Assembly: GCA_039936115.1 (NCBI GenBank)
Contig: JBDTIZ010000049.1
Coordinates: 1 to 23,914, forward strand
Origin: DATIJJ01 sp039936115
GTDB taxonomy: Bacteria > Pseudomonadota > Gammaproteobacteria > DSM-16500
Direction: 5' to 3'
DNA length: 23,914 nucleotides
The notes below the pieces were generated by a model. It saw nothing but the letters and a program-made list of their open reading frames with translations, had not been told where the DNA came from and searched no databases. Below, in pieces: positions 15,570-23,810 of the stretch. Numbering within the stretch: position 1 is the first letter of the stretch; every line of letters starts with the position of its first letter. Both the position numbers and the translations under genes were made by a program.

Positions 15570-16043
15570 TTATAATAACATATTGAAGCCAAGTTGTCGT
15601 AGCGCTTCATACAGAATAACAGCAACTGCATTGGAAAGATTCAAGCTACGTGAATTCGGCAGCATCGGAATGCGTATTAAATGGTCAGACGGAAGGCTAT
15701 CTAGAATAACTTGTGGCAATCCACGCGTTTCAGGGCCGAATAATAAAATATCATCAGGCAAATAATCAACTTCCGCATACGAACGAACGCCTTTGGTTGT
15801 GCAAGCAAATAAACGTCTTGATTGGGCTATTTCGGAAAATTTCGCGTAATCCTGATGATGATAAACTCGAGTCCACTCGTGATAATCCAATCCCGCCCGT
15901 TTTAATTGTTTATCGTTAGGCGCAAATCCCAAGGGATGAATAAGGTGCAACTCTGCGCCCGTATTAGCACAGAGTCGAATAATATTCCCAGTATTGGGCG
16001 GAATTTCTGGTTCGTATAATGCAACTTGCAACACGCTATGCAC
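15570..16043 (-). CDS. trmL: tRNA (cytidine(34)-2'-O)-methyltransferase TrmL
   Basis: TrmL is a minimal SPOUT-class enzyme that 2'-O-methylates the wobble base of two tRNA-Leu isoacceptors, using S-adenosylmethionine. The 157-residue protein shows the family signatures EPEIPPNTGN (11-20), FGPETRGLP (102-110) and IPMLPNSRSLNLSNA (125-139). The last two build the trefoil-knot cofactor pocket. Length is typical (E. coli TrmL 157). Its start overlaps the end of mlaA by 8 bp, so the genes are translationally coupled. The candidate FIR gene follows 33 bp later. Confidence 0.96.
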   Translation of the reverse strand: MHSVLQVALYEPEIPPNTGNIIRLCANTGAELHLIHPLGFAPNDKQLKRAGLDYHEWTRVYHHQDYAKFSEIAQSRRLFACTTKGVRSYAEVDYLPDDILLFGPETRGLPQVILDSLPSDHLIRIPMLPNSRSLNLSNAVAVILYEALRQLGFNMLL

Positions 16044-16857
16044 TATCTTCAGAAGATTTATTTTTTTCTAAATAGGGATCACCTAATTCTTTGTTACGCT
16101 GAATGAGGTAAGCACGGCGTTGCATATACGCATCGCGTAAAAATACATATTTATCGACACTCAATTGTTCCATCACGTTTTGGTAACGTAATAAATCCGC
16201 GCGTCGCGAAACAATACCTAATGCATATATTTCATAGCGTTGAATTTTAGGATGAATACGAGGATAGATAGAAAAGGCATAATAATCGACTGGCCAGCCA
16301 AGCGCATCACGCGGCGTGCTTGGGCCAAGAAATGGCACGACCAAATAATTGGAATTTTTATAGCCCCATTGTGCTAAAGTCAAACCGAAATCTTCTTTGT
16401 TTGGCTCAAGACCAATTTGTCCCGCCACATCAAAAAATCCCAATATTCCAACCGTACTGTTAATCACTAAACGCCAAGCATCGCTGGTTGCCTGATAAAC
16501 ATTTCCTTGCAGCACGTCGTTGAAAACCGTTGGTATAGTATCGATATTCAAAAAAACATTACCAATGCCTTTAGTAATGGGCTTTGGCAAGATTGTGTTA
16601 TACATTCCTGCGACGGGTTTTAAGATAAATTCATCTAACGCATCGTTAAAGCGGAACATGACTCGATTAAATCGCTCGTACGGATCTTTTTGCGTCAAGG
16701 GAGGCGCATCATAATCGATTCCCAAATCGGAAGCAGACTCAATCGACCCCGTTATTGCCGCGGTACCCGTCTCCGCACAAACATGACTTGCTAAACCGGC
16801 TAAAACAATTAATGCTCCGAGATTTAAAGCTATTTTTTTTTGCCGCTTGTTATTCAT
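16036..16857 (-). CDS. mlaA: MlaA, outer-membrane phospholipid retrograde transport protein
   Basis: MlaA (VacJ) sits in the outer membrane and removes misplaced phospholipids from the outer leaflet, passing them to MlaC and the MlaFEDB transporter. The 273-residue protein has an N-terminal export signal (hydrophobic core about 11-25). The family landmarks are DPYERFNRVMFRFND (near 58-72), FLNIDTIPTVFNDVLQG and the EDFGLTLAQWGY and YLVVPFLGPSTPRDALG segments. The only cysteine near the cleavage site is in SHVCAE, a poor lipobox, so it may be processed by signal peptidase I instead of being lipidated as in E. coli. The Shine-Dalgarno sequence is weak. It is divergent from gpmI, and trmL overlaps its 3' end. 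No other mla gene is in view. Confidence 0.94.
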   Translation of the reverse strand: MNNKRQKKIALNLGALIVLAGLASHVCAETGTAAITGSIESASDLGIDYDAPPLTQKDPYERFNRVMFRFNDALDEFILKPVAGMYNTILPKPITKGIGNVFLNIDTIPTVFNDVLQGNVYQATSDAWRLVINSTVGILGFFDVAGQIGLEPNKEDFGLTLAQWGYKNSNYLVVPFLGPSTPRDALGWPVDYYAFSIYPRIHPKIQRYEIYALGIVSRRADLLRYQNVMEQLSVDKYVFLRDAYMQRRAYLIQRNKELGDPYLEKNKSSEDSA

Positions 16858-17027
16858 ATCGTTGCACCATCGCCTTCAAACCCGTTGAATTCCCACTTTC
16901 TCTTCGGCATAGTCTAGCTGTACACACGCCTAATGCCAATGAGATTTATTTTTAGTGAGCGGTATCGCTTTAATTAAATCGATTTTTCCACAATAATACG
17001 CTAACCAATTTTACGGAAATCAAAAAC

Positions 17028-18578
17028 ATGTCACACCGACCTCGTCCTTTTGCTTTAATTATTCTTGATGGCTGGGGTTATCGAGAAGAAACAGAAGCAA
17101 ATGCGATTGCTCAAGCACACAAACCGCATTGGAATGAATTATGGGCGAACTATCCGCACACATTGATCTCAGGATCTGGCAGCTGCGTTGGATTACCCGA
17201 TGGACAAATGGGAAATTCAGAAGTGGGACATTTAAACATGGGTGCGGGACGCGTTGTGCACCAAGATTTGACGCGGATTGATCTTGATATTCTCAATGGA
17301 GATTTTTTTAAAAATCCCGTGCTCGAACAAGCAGTCAAACAAGCCGTACAAGCAAACAAAGCGATTCACATTCTTGGATTGCTTTCTCCCGGCGGTGTTC
17401 ACAGTCATGAAAAACATATTCAAGCAATGGTACAACTTGCGGCAAATCACGCAGCGTCACGCGTTTACATTCATGCATTTCTAGATGGGCGCGACACACC
17501 GCCACAAAGTGCGAAAACATCACTAGGTGAATTAACCGAGCACTGTCGAAAAATAAATTGCGGAAACATCGTATCTTTAATTGGCCGCTACTATGCGATG
17601 GATCGTGACAAACGCTGGGAGCGTGTCCAAGTGGCTTATGATCTATTAACACAAGGTAAAGCGGATTATCATGCTCACGATGCAATTAGTGGATTAGAAC
17701 TTGCGTATCTACGTGGCGAAACAGATGAATTCGTCAAAGCAACGACCATACATCGAGAGAATACAGCGCCTGTTACGATTCAAGAAGGTGATACTGTTAT
17801 CTTTATGAACTTCAGAGCCGATCGTGCTCGCGAAATTACGCATGCTTTTATCGATACCGACTTTCATGATTTTCCACGCGCTATTCACCCCAACGTCAAT
17901 TTTATCACTCTCGCCGAATATGATTCGATGTTCAATTTACCTGTCGCTTATGCGCCAGAACGGCTAACGAATATTCTGGGGGACTATATAAGCGCACTTG
18001 GCTTACAGCAATTACGGATCGCCGAAACTGAAAAATATGCTCACGTAACGTTCTTTTTTAATGGCGGCATTGAAAAAGCGCATGCGGGTGAAGATCGTAT
18101 TCTCATTCCCTCACCCAAAGTTTCCACTTATGATTTAAAACCTGAAATGAGCGCACCTGAGCTGACTGCAAAATTAGTGGATGCCATTAAAAGTAACCAT
18201 TACGACGTGATCATTTGTAATTTTGCCAATCCAGACATGGTCGGTCATACCGGCAATTTGCCTGCTGCAATACAAGCTATCGAAACCATAGACATTTGTA
18301 TCGGTAAAATTGTTACAGCGCTGAAAGAAGTCGGTGGCGAAGCATTAATAACGGCAGATCACGGCAATGCAGAAAAAATGTTTGATTCTAATACCGGACA
18401 ACCGCACACTGCTCATACGTGTGAGCTTGTTCCTTTAATTTACCTAGGTCGCGATGCGCGCGTTGTTAAAACAGATGGTGTATTATCGGATATTGCCCCC
18501 ACTATGCTTTATCTAATGGGGATTGTTAAACCGAATGAAATGACAGGCCGGCCAATTTTTAAATTATGCGAAATCTAA
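17028..18578 (+). CDS. gpmI: 2,3-bisphosphoglycerate-independent phosphoglycerate mutase
   Basis: GpmI interconverts 3- and 2-phosphoglycerate in glycolysis, using two Mn ions and a phosphoserine intermediate. The 516-residue protein shows the alkaline-phosphatase-superfamily metal site LDGWG (Asp14) and the catalytic serine in GQMGNSEVGH (Ser64). It also has the substrate-binding HAFLDGRDTPP and GRYYAMDRDKRWERV motifs, FMNFRADRARE, and the second metal site in ANPDMVGHTG and TADHGNAEKM. Length is as expected. It is the first gene of gpmI-envC-ctpA and overlaps envC by 13 bp, a coupling common in gammaproteobacteria. Confidence 0.97.
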   Translation: MSHRPRPFALIILDGWGYREETEANAIAQAHKPHWNELWANYPHTLISGSGSCVGLPDGQMGNSEVGHLNMGAGRVVHQDLTRIDLDILNGDFFKNPVLEQAVKQAVQANKAIHILGLLSPGGVHSHEKHIQAMVQLAANHAASRVYIHAFLDGRDTPPQSAKTSLGELTEHCRKINCGNIVSLIGRYYAMDRDKRWERVQVAYDLLTQGKADYHAHDAISGLELAYLRGETDEFVKATTIHRENTAPVTIQEGDTVIFMNFRADRAREITHAFIDTDFHDFPRAIHPNVNFITLAEYDSMFNLPVAYAPERLTNILGDYISALGLQQLRIAETEKYAHVTFFFNGGIEKAHAGEDRILIPSPKVSTYDLKPEMSAPELTAKLVDAIKSNHYDVIICNFANPDMVGHTGNLPAAIQAIETIDICIGKIVTALKEVGGEALITADHGNAEKMFDSNTGQPHTAHTCELVPLIYLGRDARVVKTDGVLSDIAPTMLYLMGIVKPNEMTGRPIFKLCEI

Positions 18579-19699
18579 TATTTTTAAAATGTATCCTGAT
18601 ACTGTTCATCCTATTTACCAGCAGGCTGGTAATTGCTGAACCTATTTCTTCGACAAAAAAACAACTTACACATGTTAATCATCAAATTCAGTCTTTACAA
18701 AAAACAGTCCAGCAAAATTATCATCAACAAACAGGATTACAACAACAATTAAAAACAGCTGAAATCACACTCAGCAAACTCAACACACAAATTTTAGATT
18801 TGGCTCAGGCGTTAATGGAAGAGGAACAAACACTGACTAATTTGAAAATAATTCAGGAAAAAACAGAAGATAAATTAAGTCTCCAAAAACAAGCGCTGGC
18901 ACATCAAGCACGAGCTGCTTATCAATTAGGTAAAATGCAGCAATGGAAAATCATGCTGAATCAGCAAGAGCAAAATACTGTTAGTCGGCATATGGCTTAT
19001 TATCATTATCTTAATGAATCACGATTAAGTTTAATTGACGACATCAAACAAAATCTCGGTATCTTAGCTGAAACAATCCAAACTTCGAAAATACATCAAC
19101 GCGCCTTAAAAAAACTTGTTGCAAAAAAACAGCTCCAACAAAATCAACAACAGCGGTTTTTGACACTTAGACAACATTTGATGACCGAACTTGGCACGCA
19201 AACAAAAAGTACCGAACAACAAATTGAACTTTTAAAAGCCAATCAAAAAACATTGCACGAAACTATCACTAAGCTACAAGCGCAAGAAATTGCCATTAAT
19301 GGACAATCCTTTAACATCTTGCAAGGCAAGCTAACCTGGCCGGTCAGTGGCAAAATGATGACCTCTTTTGGTAGTTTGCTTGACGTCGGCAATCAACGTT
19401 CATCAGGCGTTGTCATTAATGCGGCACCCGGCACGCCCGTGCGTAGCATTTATTCTGGCAAAGTTATTTTTGCGGATTGGCTGCGTGGTTTTGGATTATT
19501 AATCATTATTAATCATGGTCATAGCTATATGAGCCTCTATGCCAGAAATCGCGCTATTTTCGTTAAGGTTGGCCAAACTGTCATGACAGGCGATGTGATA
19601 GCAGCGACTGGCAACACCGGAGGTTATACTAATTCAAGTCTTTACTTCGAAGTGCGCCAAAATGGAACTGCTGTAGATCCTGCCACTTGGTGTCGATAA
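18566..19699 (+). CDS. envC: EnvC-type murein hydrolase activator
   Basis: EnvC is a periplasmic activator of the amidases AmiA/AmiB during cell separation, recruited by FtsEX. The 377-residue protein has a signal peptide (about 1-24, cleavage after IA), two long coiled-coil stretches (about 30-135 and 170-245) and a C-terminal LytM domain (about 258-377). As in E. coli EnvC, the LytM domain is degenerate: SLYFEVR replaces the zinc-ligand LHFEIR motif, and RSSGVVINA lacks the metal histidine. It therefore activates hydrolases instead of cutting itself; this is normal, not decay. It overlaps gpmI by 13 bp; ctpA follows after 81 bp. Confidence 0.94.
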   Translation: MRNLIFLKCILILFILFTSRLVIAEPISSTKKQLTHVNHQIQSLQKTVQQNYHQQTGLQQQLKTAEITLSKLNTQILDLAQALMEEEQTLTNLKIIQEKTEDKLSLQKQALAHQARAAYQLGKMQQWKIMLNQQEQNTVSRHMAYYHYLNESRLSLIDDIKQNLGILAETIQTSKIHQRALKKLVAKKQLQQNQQQRFLTLRQHLMTELGTQTKSTEQQIELLKANQKTLHETITKLQAQEIAINGQSFNILQGKLTWPVSGKMMTSFGSLLDVGNQRSSGVVINAAPGTPVRSIYSGKVIFADWLRGFGLLIIINHGHSYMSLYARNRAIFVKVGQTVMTGDVIAATGNTGGYTNSSLYFEVRQNGTAVDPATWCR

Positions 19700-19780
19700 T
19701 TTCTAACACCGATTTCTACAAAATAAGTTATACTTAAATTAACATTAAGGTATTCATCCTTCACTAATAAGGAAAAGCCT

Positions 19781-21220
19781 ATGAAACGTCAAATGCACTT
19801 TGCAATCGCCGGGATGCTCGGCTTGGCCGTCTCTTTTTTCGTCGTTTCTAATGCTTTCGCCTTTAAGGAAGATAGTAATATTCTTTCCCCACCCGCGGCC
19901 TCAGCCAGCAAAGATAAAAAAGCAGATGCACTACAAGAGACGGATATTTCCCGCTTTACGAATGCTATTGCACAAATAAAAGATTTTTACGTTCAGCCCA
20001 TCGGTGACAAAAAATTATTAGAAGATGCTATTCGTGGCATGTTGAGCGGACTTGACCCGCATTCTGAATATTTAGATAAAGATGCCTATAAAACTTTATT
20101 AATGACAACTAGCGGTGCATTTGGTGGCTTGGGAATTGAAGTCACAGGTGAGTATGGTGTGCTTAAAGTCATTAGCCCAATTGATGATACCCCTGCTAGT
20201 AAAGCCGGTATCAAATCGGGTGACTATATTGTTTCAATTGATGGCAAACTCGTCAATGAAATGACATTAAATGAAGCAGTTGATCACATGCGTGGCAAAA
20301 AAGGCACGGCAGTTACCTTGGCTGTGATACGCAAAGGCAACAAGACACCTCTTAATTTCAAACTTGTTCGAGATGAAATACGTATTTCAAGCGTCAAGAG
20401 CTACATGTTATCTAATGGATTTGGATATGTGCGAATTAGCGAATTTCAAGAACCCACCTCCGAATTATTAGTGACTGCTATCCAAAAATTGAAAAAAGAT
20501 GCCGGCGGTAATTTGCAAGGATTAGTACTAGATCTTCGCAATAATCCAGGGGGTCTACTAGAAACGGCTGTACAAGTCGTGGATATTTTTCTTAATAGCA
20601 AAAAGCTCAACAATCAATTTAACAACCTGATTGTGTATACAGAAGGTCGCTTACCCAGCGCACAATTCAGTGCTAAAGCCAGCTCCAATGATATTTTAAA
20701 TGGCGCACCGATGGTCATTTTAGTCAATGAAGGCTCCGCATCCGCCTCAGAAATCGTTGCTGGCGCACTGCAAGATTATCGTCGCGCTGTGATTGTTGGC
20801 ATCACCAGTTTTGGCAAAGGGTCGGTGCAAACTGTTTTACCACTCGACGATACACATGCCATCAAATTGACAACAGCGCTCTATCACACGCCATCGGGTC
20901 GCATCATACAAAACAAAGGCATCATACCTGACATCGTTGTTGAAGATTTAAAAATCGCTGGCATCAATCCTGAGGATAACCCAATGCTCACGCCTATTAG
21001 AGAGTTTGGACTAAAAGGTCATTTAGCAGGTGATCAAGGCTCAGAAAATGGACCGTTACTGGGTGGCGACAAGATAAGTGGGGATTTAGCCCGAAAGGAT
21101 TTCCAATTGTATGAAGCAGTAGAAATACTGAAAACGATGCATATGTTGGGCGTAAACCAAATTTCAACTACCATTACGGTCCCGCCGATAGCTGTTCCGG
21201 CTACGGTTTCTAAGAAATAA
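19781..21220 (+). CDS. ctpA: S41 family C-terminal processing protease
   Basis: This is a periplasmic serine protease of the CtpA/Prc family, which trims or degrades exported proteins from the C-terminus; in several bacteria it regulates peptidoglycan hydrolases. The 479-residue protein has a signal peptide (1-27, ending NAFA) and a PDZ domain (about 115-185, with GGLGIEV). The S41 core carries NEGSASASE with nucleophile Ser321 and FGKGSVQ with Lys346 and Gln350. The 25-residue Ser-Lys spacing matches CtpB and Prc. A C-terminal extension (400-479) is less conserved. A good AAGGAA Shine-Dalgarno sequence precedes the ATG. It follows envC on the same strand, the usual gpmI-envC-ctpA arrangement. 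Confidence 0.95.
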   Translation: MKRQMHFAIAGMLGLAVSFFVVSNAFAFKEDSNILSPPAASASKDKKADALQETDISRFTNAIAQIKDFYVQPIGDKKLLEDAIRGMLSGLDPHSEYLDKDAYKTLLMTTSGAFGGLGIEVTGEYGVLKVISPIDDTPASKAGIKSGDYIVSIDGKLVNEMTLNEAVDHMRGKKGTAVTLAVIRKGNKTPLNFKLVRDEIRISSVKSYMLSNGFGYVRISEFQEPTSELLVTAIQKLKKDAGGNLQGLVLDLRNNPGGLLETAVQVVDIFLNSKKLNNQFNNLIVYTEGRLPSAQFSAKASSNDILNGAPMVILVNEGSASASEIVAGALQDYRRAVIVGITSFGKGSVQTVLPLDDTHAIKLTTALYHTPSGRIIQNKGIIPDIVVEDLKIAGINPEDNPMLTPIREFGLKGHLAGDQGSENGPLLGGDKISGDLARKDFQLYEAVEILKTMHMLGVNQISTTITVPPIAVPATVSKK

Positions 21221-21237
21221 TCTGATTTAATCCTATC

Positions 21238-21261
21238 GAGGCGGATATGCGTGTTCGCCTC
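21238..21261. repeat. Degenerate copy of the GGGGCGAAC palindrome
   Basis: GAGGCG-gatatgcgtgtt-CGCCTC lies in the ctpA 3' flank. The right half (GTGTTCGCC) matches the element at 7717-7860 and the one at 23322-23349, while the left half has diverged. It may serve as the ctpA transcript-end hairpin; a small CTGCATGCAG palindrome and a T-run follow at 21274-21293. Confidence 0.5.
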
Positions 21262-21293
21262 TGATAGCTTATCCTGCATGCAGTGATATTTTT

Positions 21294-21340
21294 ATACCCT
21301 CCTCTCCTCCCGTCAAAAGCTGTATAGAGGCTGGGGAGAG
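21294..21340. repeat. Degenerate copy of the TACCCTCC palindrome
   Basis: It begins TACCCTCC and contains TCCCGTCAAAAGC and CTGGGGAGAG, echoing the intact 64-bp palindrome at 14609-14672. The right arm is mutated and shortened, so it no longer folds well. It ends exactly at the ridA stop codon, which may therefore lie at the repeat's edge. Confidence 0.5.
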
Positions 21341-21718
21341 CTACTTCTGCATAATCCCTTCAATCTCAACAGTCGCGCCTTTAGGCAATGCCGAAACCTG
21401 AATCGATGTTCTAGCGGGATAAGGTTGCTTGAAATAATGTGCAATCACTTCATTAACCGTCACAATATCCGCCAAATCAGTCAAATAAACAGTAAGCTTA
21501 ACAACATCATCTAATGTCCCATTTGCCGCTTCTACCACCGCTTTCATATTCTCAAATACCCGACTTACCTGCTGGGTAATATCACCCTCAACCAACGCCA
21601 TCGTTTTAGGATCCAATGGAATCTGTCCTGCAAGATAAACCGCGTTACCCACTTTAATAGCTTGCGAATAACTCCCTATTGCCGCCGGTGCTTTATCAGT
21701 ATTTATATTTTGTCGCAT
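21341..21718 (-). CDS. ridA: RidA family enamine/imine deaminase
   Basis: RidA hydrolyses reactive 2-aminoacrylate and other enamine/imine by-products of pyridoxal-phosphate enzymes, protecting cellular enzymes. The 125-residue protein has the family body: N-terminal APAAIGSYSQAI, the GQIPLDP turn, and the C-terminal signature PARTSIQVSALPKGATVEIE. The signature carries the active-site arginine (Arg103) and glutamate (Glu120). Length is typical of the trimeric YjgF/Rid proteins. An AGAGAG Shine-Dalgarno sequence precedes the ATG. It is a single gene, convergent with ctpA and divergent from the 461-residue gene. Confidence 0.95.
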   Translation of the reverse strand: MRQNINTDKAPAAIGSYSQAIKVGNAVYLAGQIPLDPKTMALVEGDITQQVSRVFENMKAVVEAANGTLDDVVKLTVYLTDLADIVTVNEVIAHYFKQPYPARTSIQVSALPKGATVEIEGIMQK

Positions 21719-21830
21719 GCTTTTTCTCTCTGGTTGTTTGTTGTAACGTACTTATACCCGCACTAACCCAATGTAATCAATGACAGTTTTTGTGTATAAA
21801 ACAAACCATATGCTTTAGTTTATAAAATAT

Positions 21831-21859
21831 TTGACAAACTAATTAAGTAAAGGTACATT
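21831..21859 (+). promoter_or_regulatory. Strong sigma-70 promoter of the 461-residue gene
   Basis: Perfect -35 TTGACA (21831-21836), 17-bp spacer and -10 TACATT (21854-21859), with an AT-rich upstream stretch. The 5' leader is about 63 nt. No PmrA-like tandem box is visible, in contrast to the two effector-like genes near 5.1-7.4 kb. Confidence 0.7.
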
Positions 21860-21928
21860 TGGCAATGTAATATTACTTTACCTTTTAAACTATTTAGACA
21901 TTTGATTAATTGAAATGAGGAAAACACT

Positions 21929-23314
21929 ATGTTTAATCGCAAAGAACTAGAATTACTCCAGAAGGCAGAAACAAAAAAACACCGCCCTAGAATACAAGAA
22001 AATAATACCTCTAGTGGCGAACAACTGCTTGTCGCTAGCAACTCATTGGTCATTGCCGAGGCGCTAGAAGGGATTCCAAGTATTGCTGAGTTAGAACAAA
22101 CACCGCTTTCCGCAGTGGGTTATGCTAAATGGGCTTTCCTATTGCACTATATTTCACCCGCATTTCTTTTAGCGCCTTGGTATAGCTTTTTTAAAGCAGC
22201 CAAACAATTTTATCGTGCAGAAAACAGAAACTTTGAACAATACAGCAACGTATTTGTCAGCTTTGTCTCAGCAGTGGGCTGGACAATTCTAACTGTAGTT
22301 GGACTTGGCGCAATAGGCGGCGGATTATTCTATGCAGCGCCTTATATTCTCGCAACCATACTCGGTCTTAAAGCGTTAAGTAGCGTGATAAATTCCGTTA
22401 GAAATTTTTACAATGGGCTGCCCTGGGAAGGAGTGAAGCAACTTGTTAGCGCTGTTACTTATACACTTGGCTTTGTGATTAGCATTTTTCTTGGCATTGA
22501 AATGAGTCAAGCCATTGATAAAATCGCCAATGGATTAGCAAACGAAGCCTGGGATGCTGTAACCAATGGCCTGCAAACAGCGGCTTCTTTATTCGCAGAA
22601 GCTATGCCAGTATTCTATGGATTGGCAGCCAGCGCAATTCTCGGTGCTGCGATGGAAACAAAAAAAATAAATGAGCGAACCTTGCATTTATTAGCCCATC
22701 CTATCGAAACATTAACTAACGCTTGGAACAAAATTCTTAGTAATCCATGGCAAATTATTAATCCATTTAAGTTTATTCCCGCAATTACCATTGCTGCGGT
22801 TAGTATTGCAGCACTTGTATTCTTGCCTTTACAACTCATCGGATTTGGTCTTAAAAAATTATTTACAAGACAACCTGCAGCGCCTGTTGCACCCGAACCT
22901 GTTGTTGATACTGAAAAACAACAAGAGGCTGATCGTATAAATTTAATCACCGATCTTAAAGCGCAAATTGCTGTGAATGCAGATAGACCTGCAACCAGCG
23001 AGAGAAGTGCGAAATTAGTTTTAGCAAAATTATATCTTACGAGAATACAAACAGAGGACGAAATTACAGCGGACGCTCCTGACGTGAATGAAGTAGAAGG
23101 AGATCAGCAGGCATTAAGTCCAGATGAGTCAACGAAATTAGTGACATTTGCTAAAACAAGCTCTCTTGAGAATCTTGTTTCACACTCTAAAACAATCAGT
23201 TCAAATGTTCACAATGCATTTTTCAAAAGCGTTAGTAAAACACAAGAATTAGGTGAGAGATTAAAACATTACGAAGATACTTACATAAAACCAAACTCTT
23301 TAAGCGCAGGTTAA
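21929..23314 (+). CDS. Unknown multi-spanning membrane protein with soluble C-terminus
   Basis: I do not recognise this 461-residue protein. A charged soluble N-terminus (1-60) is followed by roughly six hydrophobic segments (about 66-84, 107-128, 129-148, 169-191, 218-241, 282-308). A polar, probably cytosolic C-terminal region follows (310-461), with a Pro/Ala linker (PAAPVAPEPV) and helical Glu/Lys-rich parts. There is no cleavable signal peptide, no transporter signature and no visible enzyme motif. A strong promoter and a GAGGAAAA Shine-Dalgarno sequence indicate real expression. Isolated multi-spanning proteins with long soluble tails are common among Dot/Icm effectors that insert in host membranes, but an ordinary inner-membrane protein is equally possible. 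Confidence 0.75.
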   Translation: MFNRKELELLQKAETKKHRPRIQENNTSSGEQLLVASNSLVIAEALEGIPSIAELEQTPLSAVGYAKWAFLLHYISPAFLLAPWYSFFKAAKQFYRAENRNFEQYSNVFVSFVSAVGWTILTVVGLGAIGGGLFYAAPYILATILGLKALSSVINSVRNFYNGLPWEGVKQLVSAVTYTLGFVISIFLGIEMSQAIDKIANGLANEAWDAVTNGLQTAASLFAEAMPVFYGLAASAILGAAMETKKINERTLHLLAHPIETLTNAWNKILSNPWQIINPFKFIPAITIAAVSIAALVFLPLQLIGFGLKKLFTRQPAAPVAPEPVVDTEKQQEADRINLITDLKAQIAVNADRPATSERSAKLVLAKLYLTRIQTEDEITADAPDVNEVEGDQQALSPDESTKLVTFAKTSSLENLVSHSKTISSNVHNAFFKSVSKTQELGERLKHYEDTYIKPNSLSAG

Positions 23315-23321
23315 AACTATA

Positions 23322-23349
23322 TTGGGGCGAACTCGTGTGTTCGCCCCAA
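23322..23349. repeat. GGGGCGAAC palindrome, probable bidirectional terminator
   Basis: TTGGGGCGAAC-tcgtgt-GTTCGCCCCAA: a perfect 11-bp stem with a 6-nt loop, sitting between the converging 461-residue and 117-residue genes. It is the same palindrome as found twice within 7717-7860. There is no long T-tract, so if it terminates transcription it does so mainly by its stem. Confidence 0.65.
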
Positions 23350-23359
23350 CATTTGCTAG

Positions 23360-23713
23360 CTAGATTTTCTCAACATCATGACAAGTCCCGCAGGATTCGC
23401 CCATTGTTTTGCAGCATGCGCAATGAGATCTCGAGCAACAGCATAGGCAAAGATTATAAATCCAGCCTAAAACAAGCCCACTGAAAAATCCTTTTAAGAA
23501 TCCCCACCCACCCGCAATAAAAGCACTCACTAAGGGAACAGTTGTGCCTGTAACAACTACACCAGGATACATTGCCGCCCATTTAGTCATGTATTCCATG
23601 CCATAAACACCATAATAGGCTAATAGACCCGTCACTAACATACAGCCGCCGCAGAGAAAACCTAGCGCCACGCCTAGAGCTACAGCGCTTAATCGTGCAC
23701 GTTTCATCGACAT
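23360..23713 (-). CDS. Holin-like small membrane protein with cysteine-rich tail
   Basis: The first 90 of 117 residues have the pattern of a small protein family often labelled 'bacteriophage holin' in gammaproteobacteria: a hydrophobic helix (about 8-35), a MYPGVVVTG turn (48-56), then GGWGFLKGFFSGLVLGWIYN (68-87). That label does not imply lysis. The unusual part is the tail. Residues 89-111 hold nine cysteines (C89, CCC 91-93, C98, CC 100-101, C108, C111) and end in a CGTCH motif, so metal binding or palmitoylation-like modification is conceivable. AAGGGGG precedes the ATG, and an in-frame ATG two codons later is less well placed. It has its own promoter and is convergent with the 461-residue gene. 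Confidence 0.75.
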   Translation of the reverse strand: MSMKRARLSAVALGVALGFLCGGCMLVTGLLAYYGVYGMEYMTKWAAMYPGVVVTGTTVPLVSAFIAGGWGFLKGFFSGLVLGWIYNLCLCCCSRSHCACCKTMGESCGTCHDVEKI

Positions 23714-23760
23714 AAAACCCCCTTAATATTAAACGATCTGAAAGCCCATTCCGTATAGAC

Positions 23761-23788
23761 ATTATATAACAAATTTGGGTAGCTTCAA
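23761..23788 (-). promoter_or_regulatory. Sigma-70 promoter of the holin-like gene
   Basis: On the minus strand: -35 TTGAAG (23783-23788), 16-bp spacer and a perfect -10 TATAAT (23761-23766). The leader is about 40 nt. The -35 lies close to the presumed end of the IS30-type element, so the insertion may have altered the upstream region. Confidence 0.6.
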
Positions 23789-23810
23789 TTGGCGGATTTT
23801 AACTAGGAGT

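Noticed and set aside
18566..19699. EnvC as an inactivated peptidase pseudogene
   Set aside because: Loss of LytM zinc ligands is normal for EnvC, and the frame is intact with a signal peptide and coiled coils.
19724..19752. TTAA-rich stretch before ctpA as a PmrA box
   Set aside because: CTTAAA-N5-ATTAAG has mismatches in both halves and lies downstream of the likely -10 TATACT, the wrong place for an activator.
23721..23731. CTTAATATTAA before the holin-like gene as a regulator site
   Set aside because: A single half-site-like palindrome between promoter and ribosome-binding site, no tandem partner; expected by chance in AT-rich DNA.
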